Shown: positions 37,005-48,322, counted from the stretch's first letter. The stretch: 64,000 nt of DNA from Methylophaga pinxianii (GCF_020447225.1 NZ_JAJAEO010000186.1:1-64000), one strand, 5' to 3'. Made by a program: numbers and translations. The notes: generated from the sequence alone by a model not told the origin.

Positions 37005-37619
37005 ATGTCTCCAGCCAAGCCCTCCGCGGATAAACGTGAAGCCATTTTTGCTGCCACTTTAAAATTGTTGGCTACCTTTGGGTTTCATGGTTTTTCTATC
37101 AAACAGCTCGCAGAAGAAGCAGGAGTAGCGACTGGGACAATTTATCTTTACTTTAAAGATCGTGATGATCTTATTCGTGAATTGAATACCCAAATTATTG
37201 ATGATTTCATTAAAGCAACGCTTGATGGCCACGATCCCCAGCTGCCACTCAAACAACAATACCGACGTATGTGCTGCAATCTCTGGCATTTTTGTATTGA
37301 AAATCCTTGCATCACACATAGCAAAGCACAATTTGATCACCTTCCCCCCGATATCTTGCGTAGCCAGCGTCGGCATGCCTGGGATGGACTGCAACCGCTA
37401 AAACATCTATTCGAAACAGGTCGTAACTCAAATCAAATTAAGAACCTATCTGACGACATTTTAATCAGTTTAAGTTTTGAACCTTATTTGTTTCTGGCTC
37501 GTCAACATTTGCTAGACCTTATCAAAGTCGATAACGAAAAATTAACACATATTATTGATGCGAGTTGGGACGCCATTGCCCGATCAACCTTCAATGACGG
37601 AAAAAATAATCAGGAGTAA
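37005..37619 (+). CDS. TetR/AcrR-family repressor of the efflux operon
   Basis: The 204-residue protein has an N-terminal TetR helix-turn-helix (REAIFAATLKLLATFGFHG, FSIKQLAEEAGVATGTIYLYF, continuing KDRDDLI) and a helical ligand-binding C-terminal domain. It is first in a row with RND adaptor, pump and outer-membrane genes, three bases before the adaptor. The palindrome immediately upstream is the likely operator. The 5' leader is very short and lacks a clear ribosome-binding site. Confidence 0.92.
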   Translation: MSPAKPSADKREAIFAATLKLLATFGFHGFSIKQLAEEAGVATGTIYLYFKDRDDLIRELNTQIIDDFIKATLDGHDPQLPLKQQYRRMCCNLWHFCIENPCITHSKAQFDHLPPDILRSQRRHAWDGLQPLKHLFETGRNSNQIKNLSDDILISLSFEPYLFLARQHLLDLIKVDNEKLTHIIDASWDAIARSTFNDGKNNQE

Positions 37620-37622
37620 CAC

Positions 37623-38795
37623 ATGCCGCGCCATTTTTTAACTTATAAGACACTGATGTGGGTCAGCATATTAGCGTTCAGCATAACGGCATGCCAATCC
37701 GGCAAAGATGATGCTCAGCAGGACAATACCCCTCCCCCACCTCCTAAAGTGGATGTAGTGACACTCATTCCCCAAACAGTATCCGTGACTACTGCTTTAC
37801 CAGCTCGAACCGTCGCTTTTCGGCAGGCAGAAGTCCGTCCCCAGGTGAGTGGGATTATTGAAAAACGTTTATTTGAAGAAGGCGCGGACGTCACCGCCGG
37901 TCAACAACTTTATCAAATTGATGAGGCGCCATTTCAAGCTGCTTTACAAATGGCTAAAGCCGAATTAGCCCGTGCCAAAGCGAATATTCAATCGACTAAG
38001 GCTCGTGCTGATCGTTTTAAAGGGCTAATCGATAACAAAGCCATCAGTCAGCAAGATTATGATGATGCTTTAGCAACCTATCTACAGGCTCAAGCAGAAG
38101 TGGCGGTTGCCGAGGCCAATATTAAAACAGCTGAAATAAATTTACGGTATACCAAAGTAAACGCACCGATTGATGGTCGTATTGGTCGCTCAAATATTAC
38201 TGAAGGGGCTTTGGTAACTGCACAGCAAGAGACGGCGCTAGCCACCATTACCCAGATTGATCCTATTTATGTTGATATTTCTCAGGCATCTAAAGAAGTA
38301 CTCAGATTACGTCGGCAATTAATGTCCGGCAAAATCTCTGACGGACAAGCAGGTCAAGTTACCTTAAAACTGGAAGATGGATCGACCTATCAGCATCCAG
38401 GTGAGCTGCAATTCTCAGAGGTAAATGTCAATGGAGATACTGGCAGTCTGGTCATGAGAGCGAAATTCCCCAATCCGGAGGGTCTGCTTTTACCGGGTAT
38501 GTACGTCAAAACAGAAATTAATGAAGGAAAAATGCAGGATTCCATCTTGGTTCCGCATAAAGCGGTGATGTTTTCACGTGAAGGCACTGCCAATGTCATG
38601 ATCGTGAATAGTGACAATAAAGTTGAGCAGCGCCAGATTGAAGTAAAACAATCGATTGGTCACAACTGGTTGGTTTACGAAGGCTTGTCGGGGGGAGAAA
38701 AAGTTATTGTAGAAGGTTTACAGAAGGTGAGTGTGGATGCACCGGTAGAAATCGAAGTTGATACTGAGTCTACCAGCCTGGAAACTAAGGAGTAA
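37623..38795 (+). CDS. RND efflux periplasmic adaptor (AcrA/MexA family), lipoprotein
   Basis: This adaptor links the inner-membrane pump to the outer-membrane channel. It has 390 residues with a lipobox ending at Cys24 (FSITAC). Barrel-sandwich halves ([20 protein letters not shown] ... [15 protein letters not shown]), an intervening alpha-helical hairpin (about 100-170) and beta-barrel and membrane-proximal domains follow. The order and length match AcrA/MexA. CAGGAG precedes the ATG, and the pump gene starts two bases after its stop. Confidence 0.94.
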   Translation: MPRHFLTYKTLMWVSILAFSITACQSGKDDAQQDNTPPPPPKVDVVTLIPQTVSVTTALPARTVAFRQAEVRPQVSGIIEKRLFEEGADVTAGQQLYQIDEAPFQAALQMAKAELARAKANIQSTKARADRFKGLIDNKAISQQDYDDALATYLQAQAEVAVAEANIKTAEINLRYTKVNAPIDGRIGRSNITEGALVTAQQETALATITQIDPIYVDISQASKEVLRLRRQLMSGKISDGQAGQVTLKLEDGSTYQHPGELQFSEVNVNGDTGSLVMRAKFPNPEGLLLPGMYVKTEINEGKMQDSILVPHKAVMFSREGTANVMIVNSDNKVEQRQIEVKQSIGHNWLVYEGLSGGEKVIVEGLQKVSVDAPVEIEVDTESTSLETKE

Positions 38796-38797
38796 TC

Positions 38798-41700
38798 ATG
38801 GCACGCTTTTTTATTGATCGCCCTATTTTTGCATGGGTTATAGCGATCTTAATCATGCTGGCAGGGTTACTGTCTATTTTTCAATTGCCGATTGCACAAT
38901 ATCCAGGCATTGCTCCCACCGCTATTGAAATCCGTACCACTTATCCTGGTGCATCGGCCAAAGTCGTTGAGGACTCGGTCATTCAGGTTATCGAACAAAA
39001 CCTCACCGGTTTGGATGACTTGCAATATATCAGCTCCACCAGTGACTCCAGTGGTGTTGGACAGATTACTGTGACCTTCCAGGCCGATACCGATCCGGAT
39101 ATTGCACAGGTACAAGTACAGAATAAATTACAAGCCGCTATGCCGCTGTTACCCCAGGAAGTACAGCAACAGGGGCTGGAAATCACTAAATCCAGTACCG
39201 GCTTTTTAATGGTGCTTGGTTTTGTCTCCAATGACGGAAAAATGGATCGCTATGATATTGCTGATTATGTGGCAGCCAATATTCAAGATCCGGTGAGCCG
39301 TGTCAATGGTGTCGGACAAATCAATCTGTTTGGTTCTCAATATGCTATGCGGATCTGGCTTAATGCCAATAGTCTGGCCAATTACAAATTAACCACCGAA
39401 GATGTGGTCACCGCCATCCGTGAACAAAACGTGCAAATTGCTGCAGGTGAAATCGGTGGAACACCCGCCATAGAAGGCCAACAAATCGCCGCCAGCATCG
39501 TGGTTGAAACACGAATGGAAACTATCGGTGAGTTTGAAAATATTCTGTTGCGAGTCAACCAGGATGGTTCTGAAATCCGTATTAAAGATGTCGCGGATGT
39601 GTCATTAGGAGGTGAAAACTTCCAGTTTGAAACCGAATACAACAAGCAATCTGCTGCAGGCCTTGGGATTACCCTTGCTTCTGGTGCTAATGCACTTGAA
39701 ACAGCCCAAATGATCCGTGATCGGATTGCTGAGCTTGAACCATTCTTTCCCGAGGGGCTAGAAGTTACTTACCCTTATGACACTACGCCCTTTGTCAAAA
39801 TATCTATTGAAGGGGTCGTAAAAACACTGGTTGAAGCAATGATTCTGGTGTTTCTTGTCATGTATCTGTTCTTACAGAACTTTCGTGCCACACTTATTCC
39901 GACCATTGCCGTACCTGTTGTCATTTTAGGTACCTTCGGCATTCTGTTTGCTTTTGGTTTCTCCATTAATATGTTGACCATGTTTGCCATGGTACTGGCA
40001 ATCGGCCTACTAGTGGATGACGCTATCGTTGTGGTGGAAAACGTAGAGCGTGTTATCCATGAAGATGGTTTATCCCCGAAAGAAGCGACCCGTAAATCCA
40101 TGGATCAAATTACCGGCGCACTTGTCGGTATTGTGTTGACCGTTTCGGCGGTGTTTATTCCCATGGCATTTTTCCCGGGGTCAACCGGGGTCATTTACCG
40201 GCAATTCTCTATCACCGTGGTCTCGGCAATGGCGTTATCATTGCTGGTAGCCGTCACACTGACACCAGCGCTTTGTGCATCGTTGCTCAAAGAGGCAAAA
40301 CACGATCCCACCAATAAGCGAGGATTTTTTGGCTGGTTTAATCGTGGCTTTGAACGTACCAGCAAAGGTACGCAAAGCGTAGTCGGATATCTCATTAAAC
40401 GATCAGCGCGCGTGATGCTGATTTATTTATTAATTCTGGGCGGTTTAGCCTATTTGTTTACTCAGTTACCCTCTTCATTTTTCCCGGATGAAGATCAGGG
40501 TATTTTATTCACTGAAATGCAATTACCTGTTAATGCTTCAAAGCAACGCTCCATTGAAGTGATGAATCGAATTGAAGATTATTATCTTGAACAGGAGGGC
40601 GATAATGTTGAATCAATCTTCTCCGTTATCGGCTACAGTTTCAGTGGTCGGGGTCAGAATAGTGGCTTGATTTTTGTGAATTTAAAAAGCTGGGATCAAC
40701 GAACCAATCCAGAGCAAAGTGCTCAGGCCATTGCTGCTCGTGCTTCTGGTTATTTCAGTCAATTTAAAGACGCGGTGGCGTTTGCTATTGCCCCTCCCCC
40801 TATTCGCGAACTAGGGAATGCGAGTGGTTTTAATATGATGCTGCAAGATTTAGGGGGGCTGGGACATGATGAATTGATAAAAGCCCGAGACACCTTGTTG
40901 GCCCAGGCTAATCAGGATCCCCGCTTAAATCAGGTACGGCATAGTGGCTTGCAAGATCGTCCCCAATTTAAAATTGATATTGATCATCAAAAAGCCATGT
41001 CTTTTGGTGTTTCACTAGATGATATCAACAGCACCTTTGGAACAGCCTGGGGCTCTACTTATGTCAATGACTTTATTGATAAGGGTCGGGTGAAACGGGT
41101 TTACGTGCAAGGCGATGCACCATTTCGCATGATGCCGAAAAATGTCGGTGACTGGTACGTGCGAAACAATATGGGAGAAATGGTGCCTTTATCTGCGATA
41201 AGTGAGTCAAGATGGATATTTGGCTCACCACGACTTGAGCGCTACAACGGCGTTCCCGCTATGAATATTCAAGGTCAGGCGGCTCCTGGTTTGAGTTCTG
41301 GTGAAGCGATGGCAGCGATGGAGGAGCTGGTCGCTCAATTGCCTGAGGGCTTTGGTTATGAGTGGACAGCACTGTCCTTACAAGAACGAGCTTCCGGAGC
41401 TCAGGCGCCACTTTTATATGCCCTATCTATTCTGGTGGTATTTTTGTTTTTAGCCGCATTATATGAAAGTTGGTCCGTGCCGTTCTCGGTGATGCTGGTT
41501 GTTCCTCTGGGCGTACTGGGAGCTGTGTTACTTGCTTTAAGCAGAGGCATGTCTAACGACATTTATTTCCAGGTAGGGCTGCTGACAACGATAGGTTTGT
41601 CTGCACGGAATGCGATTTTGATTGTTGAGTTTGCTAAATCGCTCTATGAAGACGGCATGTCGCTGACTGATGCGACATTGGAAGCAATCCGAATGCGGCT

Positions 41701-41944
41701 TCGTCCTATTGCCATGACCGCATTAACATTTATGTTAGGAGTCACTCCGCTAATGCTGGCGAGTGGTGCAGGCAGTGGCGCACAAAATGCTATCGGTACT
41801 GGCGTATTCGGTGGCATGTTAGCGGCAACAAGTCTGGCGATATTTTTTATTCCTGTCTTCTTTGTAGTGATCTTTACATTGGCCAAAAAAATTACTGGTA
41901 AAACACCTGCCAAAACGCAGGTTTCTCAAGGAGAAACGGCATGA
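38798..41944 (+). CDS. RND multidrug efflux pump (AcrB/MexB, HAE1 family)
   Basis: This 1048-residue proton-driven trimeric pump exports hydrophobic toxic compounds. The start [17 protein letters not shown] is typical. Proton-relay residues are present: the Asp-Asp pair in [15 protein letters not shown] (TM4) and Lys in [11 protein letters not shown] (TM10). Both large periplasmic loops are full length. The specific substrates cannot be read from sequence. Its stop overlaps the outer-membrane gene start (ATGA). Confidence 0.95.
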   Translation: MARFFIDRPIFAWVIAILIMLAGLLSIFQLPIAQYPGIAPTAIEIRTTYPGASAKVVEDSVIQVIEQNLTGLDDLQYISSTSDSSGVGQITVTFQADTDPDIAQVQVQNKLQAAMPLLPQEVQQQGLEITKSSTGFLMVLGFVSNDGKMDRYDIADYVAANIQDPVSRVNGVGQINLFGSQYAMRIWLNANSLANYKLTTEDVVTAIREQNVQIAAGEIGGTPAIEGQQIAASIVVETRMETIGEFENILLRVNQDGSEIRIKDVADVSLGGENFQFETEYNKQSAAGLGITLASGANALETAQMIRDRIAELEPFFPEGLEVTYPYDTTPFVKISIEGVVKTLVEAMILVFLVMYLFLQNFRATLIPTIAVPVVILGTFGILFAFGFSINMLTMFAMVLAIGLLVDDAIVVVENVERVIHEDGLSPKEATRKSMDQITGALVGIVLTVSAVFIPMAFFPGSTGVIYRQFSITVVSAMALSLLVAVTLTPALCASLLKEAKHDPTNKRGFFGWFNRGFERTSKGTQSVVGYLIKRSARVMLIYLLILGGLAYLFTQLPSSFFPDEDQGILFTEMQLPVNASKQRSIEVMNRIEDYYLEQEGDNVESIFSVIGYSFSGRGQNSGLIFVNLKSWDQRTNPEQSAQAIAARASGYFSQFKDAVAFAIAPPPIRELGNASGFNMMLQDLGGLGHDELIKARDTLLAQANQDPRLNQVRHSGLQDRPQFKIDIDHQKAMSFGVSLDDINSTFGTAWGSTYVNDFIDKGRVKRVYVQGDAPFRMMPKNVGDWYVRNNMGEMVPLSAISESRWIFGSPRLERYNGVPAMNIQGQAAPGLSSGEAMAAMEELVAQLPEGFGYEWTALSLQERASGAQAPLLYALSILVVFLFLAALYESWSVPFSVMLVVPLGVLGAVLLALSRGMSNDIYFQVGLLTTIGLSARNAILIVEFAKSLYEDGMSLTDATLEAIRMRLRPIAMTALTFMLGVTPLMLASGAGSGAQNAIGTGVFGGMLAATSLAIFFIPVFFVVIFTLAKKITGKTPAKTQVSQGETA

Positions 41945-43383
41945 ATGCCAAATTGAAATTAGTTTCTATAATGACGCTGTCTGCAATACTCAGCGCTTGT
42001 TCAATGATCCCTGATTACCAACGTCCAGCTAATCCTGTGATGTTGAAAAGCAGTGAATCCATTGTCGATGCTTCATTAGCGGCCGATACCGGTTGGCAGG
42101 ATTTTTATCAGGACAAACAACTGCAGCAATTAATTGCGTTGTCGCTGGAAAATAACCGTAATTTGCGTGCTACCGTTTTGCAGGTTGAACAATTGCGAGC
42201 ACAATACAAAATCCAACGTGCAGAACTGTTTCCCGGAGTAGATGGTACCGCCAGCGCAACGCGTCAACGCGTACCTGAAGGTCTTAGCTCAAGCGCGCAA
42301 ACCATTGGTAGTGGCGGAATTTATGAAGAATATCAAATTGGTGTGGGCATATCGGCATGGGAAATCGACTTTTTTGGTCGGATTGATAGTTTAAAACAAG
42401 CCGCTTTGGAGCAATTTCTGGCCAGTGAAGCCAGCCGTAGAAGCATTCAATTGACCTTAGTCTCTGAAGTCGCGGATGCCTGGTTTAGCTGGCAGGCAAC
42501 GGTGGCGCAACTGGAATTTTCCAGCTCAACCCGCAAAGCACGGGAAGAGAGTTATGAGCTTATCAATAAACGATTTGAGTCTGGTCTGGCTTCTGAGCTC
42601 GCTTTACGACAAGCTGAAACAGCACTCCATGAAGCTCGTATTGCTGAATCCAGTTTTCAGCAACAAGCCAATCAAAACTTTACCGCTCTGGAATTATTAG
42701 TCGGTCAAACGCTGGATCCCCAGCAATGGAAAGCTGACTGGCAGGATGACGCTCCATTGTTACAAGATTTACCCGTGGATCTTTCCTCTGAAGTTCTTTT
42801 GGCGAGACCGGACGTCATGCAGGCTGAACATCAGATTAAAGCAGCAAATGCAAATATCGGTGCAGCAAGAGCAGCATTTTTTCCACGCATCAGCCTGACG
42901 ACAGCAATTGGTCTGGGTGGATCAACACCTTCGGATTTGAGTCAGAGCGGCAATCGTACCTGGCAGATTTCCCCACAGTTATCATTACCTTTGCTTGATT
43001 GGGGGGTGAATGAAGCCAACCTTGATGTGGCTGAATTAGAAAAAGACATCAATATTGCCCGTTATCAGGAGACCATTCAGCAGGCTTTTAAAGAAGTGCT
43101 CGATGAAATGCAGGCGAGAGAAACTCTTGATGCCCAGCTTAGCGCACAACAGGACTTAACCAAAGCAACTAACCGCAGTCTGGAATTAGCTCAAATTCGT
43201 TATGATGCCGGCGTCGACAGTTATCTGGAAGTGCTGGATGCACAACGCAGTCATATTGATGCTCAGCTCGCCCAGATTGATACGCGTTTAGCGAGATTAC
43301 GTAATCAGTTGACACTCTATAAAGCTCTGGGGGGTGGCTTGAAAGCTTATTCAGGCGAGGTAATTGAACCAGCAACACCATGA
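41941..43383 (+). CDS. Outer-membrane efflux channel lipoprotein (OprM/NodT family)
   Basis: The 480-residue protein has a lipobox ending at Cys20 (AILSAC) and two repeats of the outer-membrane efflux fold ([19 protein letters not shown] in the first; [20 protein letters not shown] in the second) with the long coiled helices of the periplasmic tunnel. It completes the tripartite pump with the two preceding genes. Confidence 0.94.
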   Translation: MNAKLKLVSIMTLSAILSACSMIPDYQRPANPVMLKSSESIVDASLAADTGWQDFYQDKQLQQLIALSLENNRNLRATVLQVEQLRAQYKIQRAELFPGVDGTASATRQRVPEGLSSSAQTIGSGGIYEEYQIGVGISAWEIDFFGRIDSLKQAALEQFLASEASRRSIQLTLVSEVADAWFSWQATVAQLEFSSSTRKAREESYELINKRFESGLASELALRQAETALHEARIAESSFQQQANQNFTALELLVGQTLDPQQWKADWQDDAPLLQDLPVDLSSEVLLARPDVMQAEHQIKAANANIGAARAAFFPRISLTTAIGLGGSTPSDLSQSGNRTWQISPQLSLPLLDWGVNEANLDVAELEKDINIARYQETIQQAFKEVLDEMQARETLDAQLSAQQDLTKATNRSLELAQIRYDAGVDSYLEVLDAQRSHIDAQLAQIDTRLARLRNQLTLYKALGGGLKAYSGEVIEPATP

Positions 43384-43461
43384 AAATAGTTGGTTTATCA
43401 GACCATTTATCGTTATGCTAGGTCAGAACAATTTTTATCTGACTAGCAAAGGAGCGAAAAA

Positions 43462-43641
43462 ATGGGTGTTGAAGTCGGTGGTCTGTTAGGCCTGATTTGG
43501 CTGATTATCATCATTTGGGCCATACTCAAAGTGGCAAAAAGTGGTGCCGGTACATTAGCCAAAGTATTATGGATTTTGATATTACTTTTCTTCCCGGTAG
43601 TAGGCCTTATTATTTGGTTTTTCCTCGGACCTAAAGGTTAG
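43462..43641 (+). CDS. Small PLDc_N-type membrane protein
   Basis: A 59-residue protein with GGAG 10 bases before the ATG. Two membrane helices (about 7-24 and 33-54) flank KVAKSGAGTLAKVLWIL, and the end reads FFPVVGLIIWFFLGPKG. This is the phospholipase-D N-terminal membrane module (PLDc_N) that normally precedes cardiolipin synthase; here it stands alone with no catalytic HKD domain. It is followed by a strong terminator and lies 78 bases after the efflux operon. The function is unknown. Confidence 0.8.
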   Translation: MGVEVGGLLGLIWLIIIIWAILKVAKSGAGTLAKVLWILILLFFPVVGLIIWFFLGPKG

Positions 43642-43650
43642 ACGGCTATC

Positions 43651-43688
43651 AAACCATACAAACTGCTTGCGGTTTGTATGGTTTTTTT
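43651..43688 (+). terminator. Intrinsic terminator after the PLDc_N gene
   Basis: AAACCATACAAAC and its exact complement form a 13-bp stem with an 8-base loop, ending in a run of seven T that partly overlaps the stem. Confidence 0.9.
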
Positions 43689-43821
43689 ACATTAATTAGC
43701 CGGCATGCAATATGCGGTAATGTAAGTACCATACTTTTTACATCTGCATCGGGCCAAAACCTTTAAATTTTCATATTGCATGACCCAAATGTTCGTCTGG
43801 ATCCACAAACGGAGTTTGATC

Positions 43822-45879
43822 ATGCAAACTGAGTCAAAAATCCCATCTACCATCCTGGTTCCTGTATTTTTTCCTGCAGTTATTATCACGTTATTACTGG
43901 TCATAGGCACCATTAGTAATCCTGAATTAGCGGGGCAAGCCTTTGCTAGCACACTGAGCTATCTGACAAAAACCTTTGGTTGGTTTTATATGCTGGCTGT
44001 CGCTTTTTTCCTGATTTTTATCGTCACAGTGGCCATTTCCAGCTGGGGCAAAACAAAACTCGGGCCCGATCATGCTGAACCTCAGTATAGTTTTCCCGCC
44101 TGGTTTGCCATGTTGTTTTCGGCAGGTTACGGGATCGCACTATTATTTTTCGGCGTAGCAGAACCCGTATTGCATTATGCCTCGCCTCCTCAGGGAGCGG
44201 CTGAAACCGTTGATGCGGCCAAGCAGGCCATGCAAATTGCCTTTTTTCACTGGGGCTTTCATATCTGGGCAATTTACGGACTAACCGGCCTCGTACTGGC
44301 CTATTTTGCTTTTCGTCATGGCTTACCTTTGTCCATGCGATCAGCGTTATATCCTCTGATCGGCGATCGGATTTATGGCCCTATCGGGCATACTGTAGAC
44401 GTTGTCGCTATTCTCGGTACGTTATTTGGTATTGCCACGACACTCGGGCTTTCGGTAGCTCAAATTAATGCAGGGATGAATTATTTGTGGCCAAGCATAC
44501 CCGTCAGCACTTTTGTTCAAGTGGTCACGATTGCCGGCATCACTTTACTGGCTATTTTGTCTGTGGTGGCAGGCCTTGATAAAGGCGTCAAACGCTTATC
44601 TATCTTAAATATGGTGTTGGCAGTATCGTTAATGCTGTTTGTGTTTATTGCCGGACCAAGCATCTTTATTCTCGAAACCTTTTTACAAAATACCGGCAGT
44701 TATCTGAATAACATTATTGAACGAACCTTTAATCTGCAAGCTTATACACGCAGTGACTGGATCGGTAACTGGACGTTATTTATCTTTGGCTGGACCATTG
44801 CCTGGGCACCTTTTGTCGGGCTATTTATTGCCAAAATAAGCCGAGGCCGCACCATTCGTCAGTTTGTGTTCGGGGTTTTACTGGTACCGACCATCTTTAC
44901 CTTTATCTGGTTTTCTATTTTTGGTGATACTGCCCTGAATATGATTATGAATCAGGGCTATACGGCATTGATCACCGAGGTGCAAAATGATACCGCCATC
45001 GCATTATTCAAATTATATGAGCGCTTACCTTTAACATCGATAGTGTCATTTATTACGGTGATTCTGATTATGACCTTCTTTGTCACTTCTTCTGACTCAG
45101 GTTCATTAGTAATTGATTCGTTGGCTTCTGGTGGTGCCAGTGTCACACCCGTATGGCAGCGTGTGTTTTGGGCAACATTAGAAGGTTTGGTGGCAGCAGC
45201 GTTATTAATTGCTGGTGGCTTAAGTGCGCTTCAAACCATGAGCATTACCAGTGCATTGCCGTTTGCCATCATTATGGTGCTGGCTGCGATTGGTATGTGG
45301 CGAGCCCTGGCTATTGAAGGGCATCGTGAAGCCAGTTTGTCCGCCCACATGCATAGCTCACAACATAAGCCTGGTAACTGGAAAAAACGTCTGGCTGGAT
45401 TAATTCATTATCCGGAATATCAGCAGGTGGCTGACTTTATAAAAACCGTAGCCTATCCGGCGATGCAAAATGTTGAATCGGTATTGCTGGAAAAAGGCTG
45501 GCCAGTGAAGGTCTTTTTTGATGACACCCAGCATCGTGCCTATATTGAAGTTGTCAGAGAAGATGAACTGGATTTTATTTATGAAATCCGCATGCGCGGC
45601 TATGCCATGCCTACCTTTGCCTATCCGCAAATGGCGAGTGATGTAGATGGCGATAAGCGTTATTACCGTGCTGAAGTCTTTATGCGTCGTGGTGGTGCCG
45701 CCTATGATGTCTTTAACTGTGATCAACAGGAAGTCATTGATGACATTTTGAATCAATTCGAAAAATACCTGCATTTCATTCACATTTCACCCGGAATCTT
45801 ACCGTGGAAAATGCAAGAGCATGATGAGATGCTGAATGAAAAAGGCGAACTGAACGACGAACGGTTAAAATCCGATTAA
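43822..45879 (+). CDS. BCCT-family choline/glycine betaine transporter (BetT-like)
   Basis: This sodium- or proton-coupled carrier imports trimethylammonium osmolytes. I start at ATG 43822 (MQTESKIPST), which has GGAG seven bases upstream; the frame is open from 43780. Its 685 residues comprise twelve membrane helices including the family motif GWTIAWAPFVGLFIAKISRG, then a ~160-residue cytoplasmic C-terminal domain (from about residue 525) as in BetT. For a salt-tolerant methylotroph, uptake of betaine or choline fits osmoprotection. The substrate is not certain. Confidence 0.88.
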   Translation: MQTESKIPSTILVPVFFPAVIITLLLVIGTISNPELAGQAFASTLSYLTKTFGWFYMLAVAFFLIFIVTVAISSWGKTKLGPDHAEPQYSFPAWFAMLFSAGYGIALLFFGVAEPVLHYASPPQGAAETVDAAKQAMQIAFFHWGFHIWAIYGLTGLVLAYFAFRHGLPLSMRSALYPLIGDRIYGPIGHTVDVVAILGTLFGIATTLGLSVAQINAGMNYLWPSIPVSTFVQVVTIAGITLLAILSVVAGLDKGVKRLSILNMVLAVSLMLFVFIAGPSIFILETFLQNTGSYLNNIIERTFNLQAYTRSDWIGNWTLFIFGWTIAWAPFVGLFIAKISRGRTIRQFVFGVLLVPTIFTFIWFSIFGDTALNMIMNQGYTALITEVQNDTAIALFKLYERLPLTSIVSFITVILIMTFFVTSSDSGSLVIDSLASGGASVTPVWQRVFWATLEGLVAAALLIAGGLSALQTMSITSALPFAIIMVLAAIGMWRALAIEGHREASLSAHMHSSQHKPGNWKKRLAGLIHYPEYQQVADFIKTVAYPAMQNVESVLLEKGWPVKVFFDDTQHRAYIEVVREDELDFIYEIRMRGYAMPTFAYPQMASDVDGDKRYYRAEVFMRRGGAAYDVFNCDQQEVIDDILNQFEKYLHFIHISPGILPWKMQEHDEMLNEKGELNDERLKSD

Positions 45880-45898
45880 TAACGACTTAGCCCAGGAC

Positions 45899-45949
45899 CT
45901 GTTGATCTTTAATCGCCTCCAGCCGGGTGGCGCTATGAAAGATCAACAG
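45899..45949. repeat. Long imperfect hairpin between convergent genes
   Basis: CTGTTGATCTTT and AAAGATCAACAG form a perfect 12-bp stem around a 27-base loop that contains a smaller CGCC/GGCG stem. It lies between the convergent BCCT and porin genes. No T-run is seen on either strand; it may block transcription in both directions or protect mRNA ends. Confidence 0.45.
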
Positions 45950-45968
45950 CTACCAGCCAGGTTAAGTC

Positions 45969-47015
45969 TTATATATTTAAATCGTAACGAAACCCAATCA
46001 GCAACAGTTTTCCGCCACTGATATTGGCATCAAAGCCATCTAGTCCTGCCTGTTTGTCCGTCATCGCGGCGGTTTCCTGCTCTTGATAAAACTCTGCAAA
46101 CAGGCGTAAATCCTCGTTAATTCGATGATCAATGCCTAAATGAATAACTGCCTCACCATAGGCTTCAACATCGGCCAGCATTATTTTATAGGTATTTTTT
46201 CCATGAAAATAAGCACTATATAAATTAAAAGCCTGAGCATCATCCCCATAAAAGCTATTGGGATTATCAGTATCAGTCAATTCGTATTTAACAGCCCATG
46301 ACCATGGGCCGCTTGCGTGAGAAAGCGTTACACCATACAACCTGTCTTTATAACCACTGATATTTCCACGATCATCCATTCCTATCGCAAGCCGTGTGTT
46401 TTCGGCAAATTGATAACTGGCTACCGCCTGAATACGTCGGTCATCAATTCTTGAGGGTGAACGAATATTCCCATCGCGGGTGGAGTAAGAACCACCAAAG
46501 CTGAGGCCATTCCATACGGGGCTTTCATAAGCTAATGTCTCTTTTACCCGAAAGGTAGTGTACGTTGCAAACCCGCTATAAAAGCTACTGAACTGATCAA
46601 CGGGAAAGGTAATCGCATTGTAATAAGGCATCCACTGCTGACCCGCGGTTATTGTCCCTGCCGGACTGTTCAGACCAATTAATCCGACACGGATATTTTC
46701 CGCTTCGTCACGGCCTACTTTTCCCTGATCGTAGGAATCACGAAAGCGAAAGTTGGCACTATCAAACGGCAGTTCCAACTGAGTAAAAAAAGAGGAGTCC
46801 TCAGAAAACGTATACGCAGCGTTAAAACCGATTCGTGAGTAAGCATCACGTAAGCCACGATAAGCAGACATGCTTTGCTGATTATCCGGAATCACTGTTT
46901 CGGCTTGCATTCTAATAGAGCCGTAGACGTTATAACTGAATGCAGACTCTCCGGCATGTACACCAAAACACGTCACCATATTTAGCCACAATGCTTTTGA
47001 AAATGGTTTCATCAC
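45969..47015 (-). CDS. Outer-membrane porin
   Basis: The 348-residue protein has a signal peptide (cleavage near residue 21-24) and the alternating beta-strand pattern of a Gram-negative porin: NVYGSIRMQAE as first strand, SRIGFNAAYTF, RVGLIGLNSPAGTITAGQQ in the typical loop-3 region, and a last strand LLLIGFRYDLNI. The final residue is Ile rather than the usual Phe. Its mRNA leader contains a terminator-like hairpin. It is divergent from a LysR gene that may regulate it. Substrate unknown. Confidence 0.85.
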   Translation of the reverse strand: MMKPFSKALWLNMVTCFGVHAGESAFSYNVYGSIRMQAETVIPDNQQSMSAYRGLRDAYSRIGFNAAYTFSEDSSFFTQLELPFDSANFRFRDSYDQGKVGRDEAENIRVGLIGLNSPAGTITAGQQWMPYYNAITFPVDQFSSFYSGFATYTTFRVKETLAYESPVWNGLSFGGSYSTRDGNIRSPSRIDDRRIQAVASYQFAENTRLAIGMDDRGNISGYKDRLYGVTLSHASGPWSWAVKYELTDTDNPNSFYGDDAQAFNLYSAYFHGKNTYKIMLADVEAYGEAVIHLGIDHRINEDLRLFAEFYQEQETAAMTDKQAGLDGFDANISGGKLLLIGFRYDLNI

Positions 47016-47324
47016 TTGCTCCTGTGTCCCAATATAGTCTGGCGACTAAAGGTCTATCTGGCAAATGATATACAAAAAAACCCGGTGTACTATGCAGTGC
47101 CACCGGGAAAGGGCAAACAAACAATAAATCGAGAGGGGCTATAAATCCTGTGAGATACATTCTTGATGTTAATTATTTCTTAACCGAGACTTATTTAGGC
47201 TATGCAATAAACTTATAACATCAGTACAATGCTCTTCAATTAATGCAAATGATATTGCTTATTGTTTTCATTTAAAAGCATTTAATGATCAACATCACGT
47301 TGCAAAAATTTGAACGGGAAAATT
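47016..47324. other. Divergent porin/lysR intergenic region, 309 bp
   Basis: It contains the minus-strand terminator at 47074-47107 and, on the lysR side, AT-rich sequence suitable for promoters. No gene is supported; the frame at 46930-47160 is interrupted by the hairpin sequence and overlaps the porin start. A short RNA ending at the terminator is possible. Confidence 0.45.
47074..47107 (-). terminator. Terminator in the porin leader (attenuator or sRNA end)
   Basis: On the minus strand CCCGGTG / CACCGGG form a GC-rich stem with a 13-base loop, followed by seven T. It lies about 60 bases upstream of the porin ATG, where no gene needs termination. Confidence 0.75.
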
Positions 47325-48242
47325 ATGAAAAATCGTGCAGTGTTACCTGATATGAGAGCCGTTAATGTCTTTATTGAGATCATGCAATCTGGTAGTTTGA
47401 CCATCACCGCCGAACAATTGGGTATACCAAAATCCACACTAAGCCGCCGGATAACCCAGCTGGAAGAGCGCATAGGTCAGCCATTGCTTCGTCGAGAATC
47501 TAACCGGCTTATTCCTACTCAGGCAGGCCATATATTTGCCGAATATTGCCAGCAATTTATTGAACTTGCCCAACAAAGTCAGCAGGCTTTGGAAGCGCTG
47601 CAGTTGGAAGTAAGCGGAGAGCTGAATTTTACTTTCCATAATGCTTTCACCTGTTCCTGGCTCTGTGACAAAGTCGAAACCCTGCTGAACGCACATCCTA
47701 AATTACTTCTTAAAATGCGTACCGGTTTTAGTTTGCCTCAAGCAGCTACAGGTGAGTCCGTGATTTTGTGGTTAGGCAAAGTCAGTGAAAATGGTTTACG
47801 CCATGAATGTCTGGGTCATCTTTCACAAGGCATTTATGCTAATCCAAAGTATTTGCAGCAAACCGGCGCGATCTCTCATCCACAACAACTGATGGAACAT
47901 GAATGGGTTGATACTTTGGAACAATTAACCGATGCGCTAGTACTCCAACATTCTCAGGAAAAATCCGTCAAATTACCTGCCAGAGCTTCGCGCATCCAAG
48001 CTGATCAATTTGTGATGCAAGCCGATGCAATTATTCGTGGCAAAGGTCTGGGCTTATATCCCAACTGGCTGGCCGAACTGAAAAAATATCATGAGCCACA
48101 ATCATTACAGCATGTCCTGCCGGCTTGGTCTGGACCAAGCTTAGCTATTTGGCTGATGTACCCTTATGGTCATTTATCTCGTCGTACCCGTGTATTTATT
48201 GATCATCTGAAAGCCGATCTGCCAGCGAGCTGGAGTCATTAA
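47325..48242 (+). CDS. LysR-family transcriptional regulator
   Basis: Starting at ATG 47325 (MKNRAVLPDMRAVNVFIEI), the protein has 305 residues. The N-terminal HTH is clear (SGSLTITAEQLGIPKSTLSRRI), followed by the linker helix and a C-terminal substrate-binding domain of the CrgA/DmlR type. The frame opens earlier with TTG at 47310, but GGGA lies suitably before the ATG. It is divergent from the porin gene, which is the most likely target. The inducer is unknown. Confidence 0.9.
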   Translation: MKNRAVLPDMRAVNVFIEIMQSGSLTITAEQLGIPKSTLSRRITQLEERIGQPLLRRESNRLIPTQAGHIFAEYCQQFIELAQQSQQALEALQLEVSGELNFTFHNAFTCSWLCDKVETLLNAHPKLLLKMRTGFSLPQAATGESVILWLGKVSENGLRHECLGHLSQGIYANPKYLQQTGAISHPQQLMEHEWVDTLEQLTDALVLQHSQEKSVKLPARASRIQADQFVMQADAIIRGKGLGLYPNWLAELKKYHEPQSLQHVLPAWSGPSLAIWLMYPYGHLSRRTRVFIDHLKADLPASWSH

Positions 48243-48322
48243 CTCGAACCTCTCATTTATGTGCTTGAAGCCCTTAATACATCAGCATACGATTGAATAA
48301 AAACTTACGGTGTTAATTAGGC

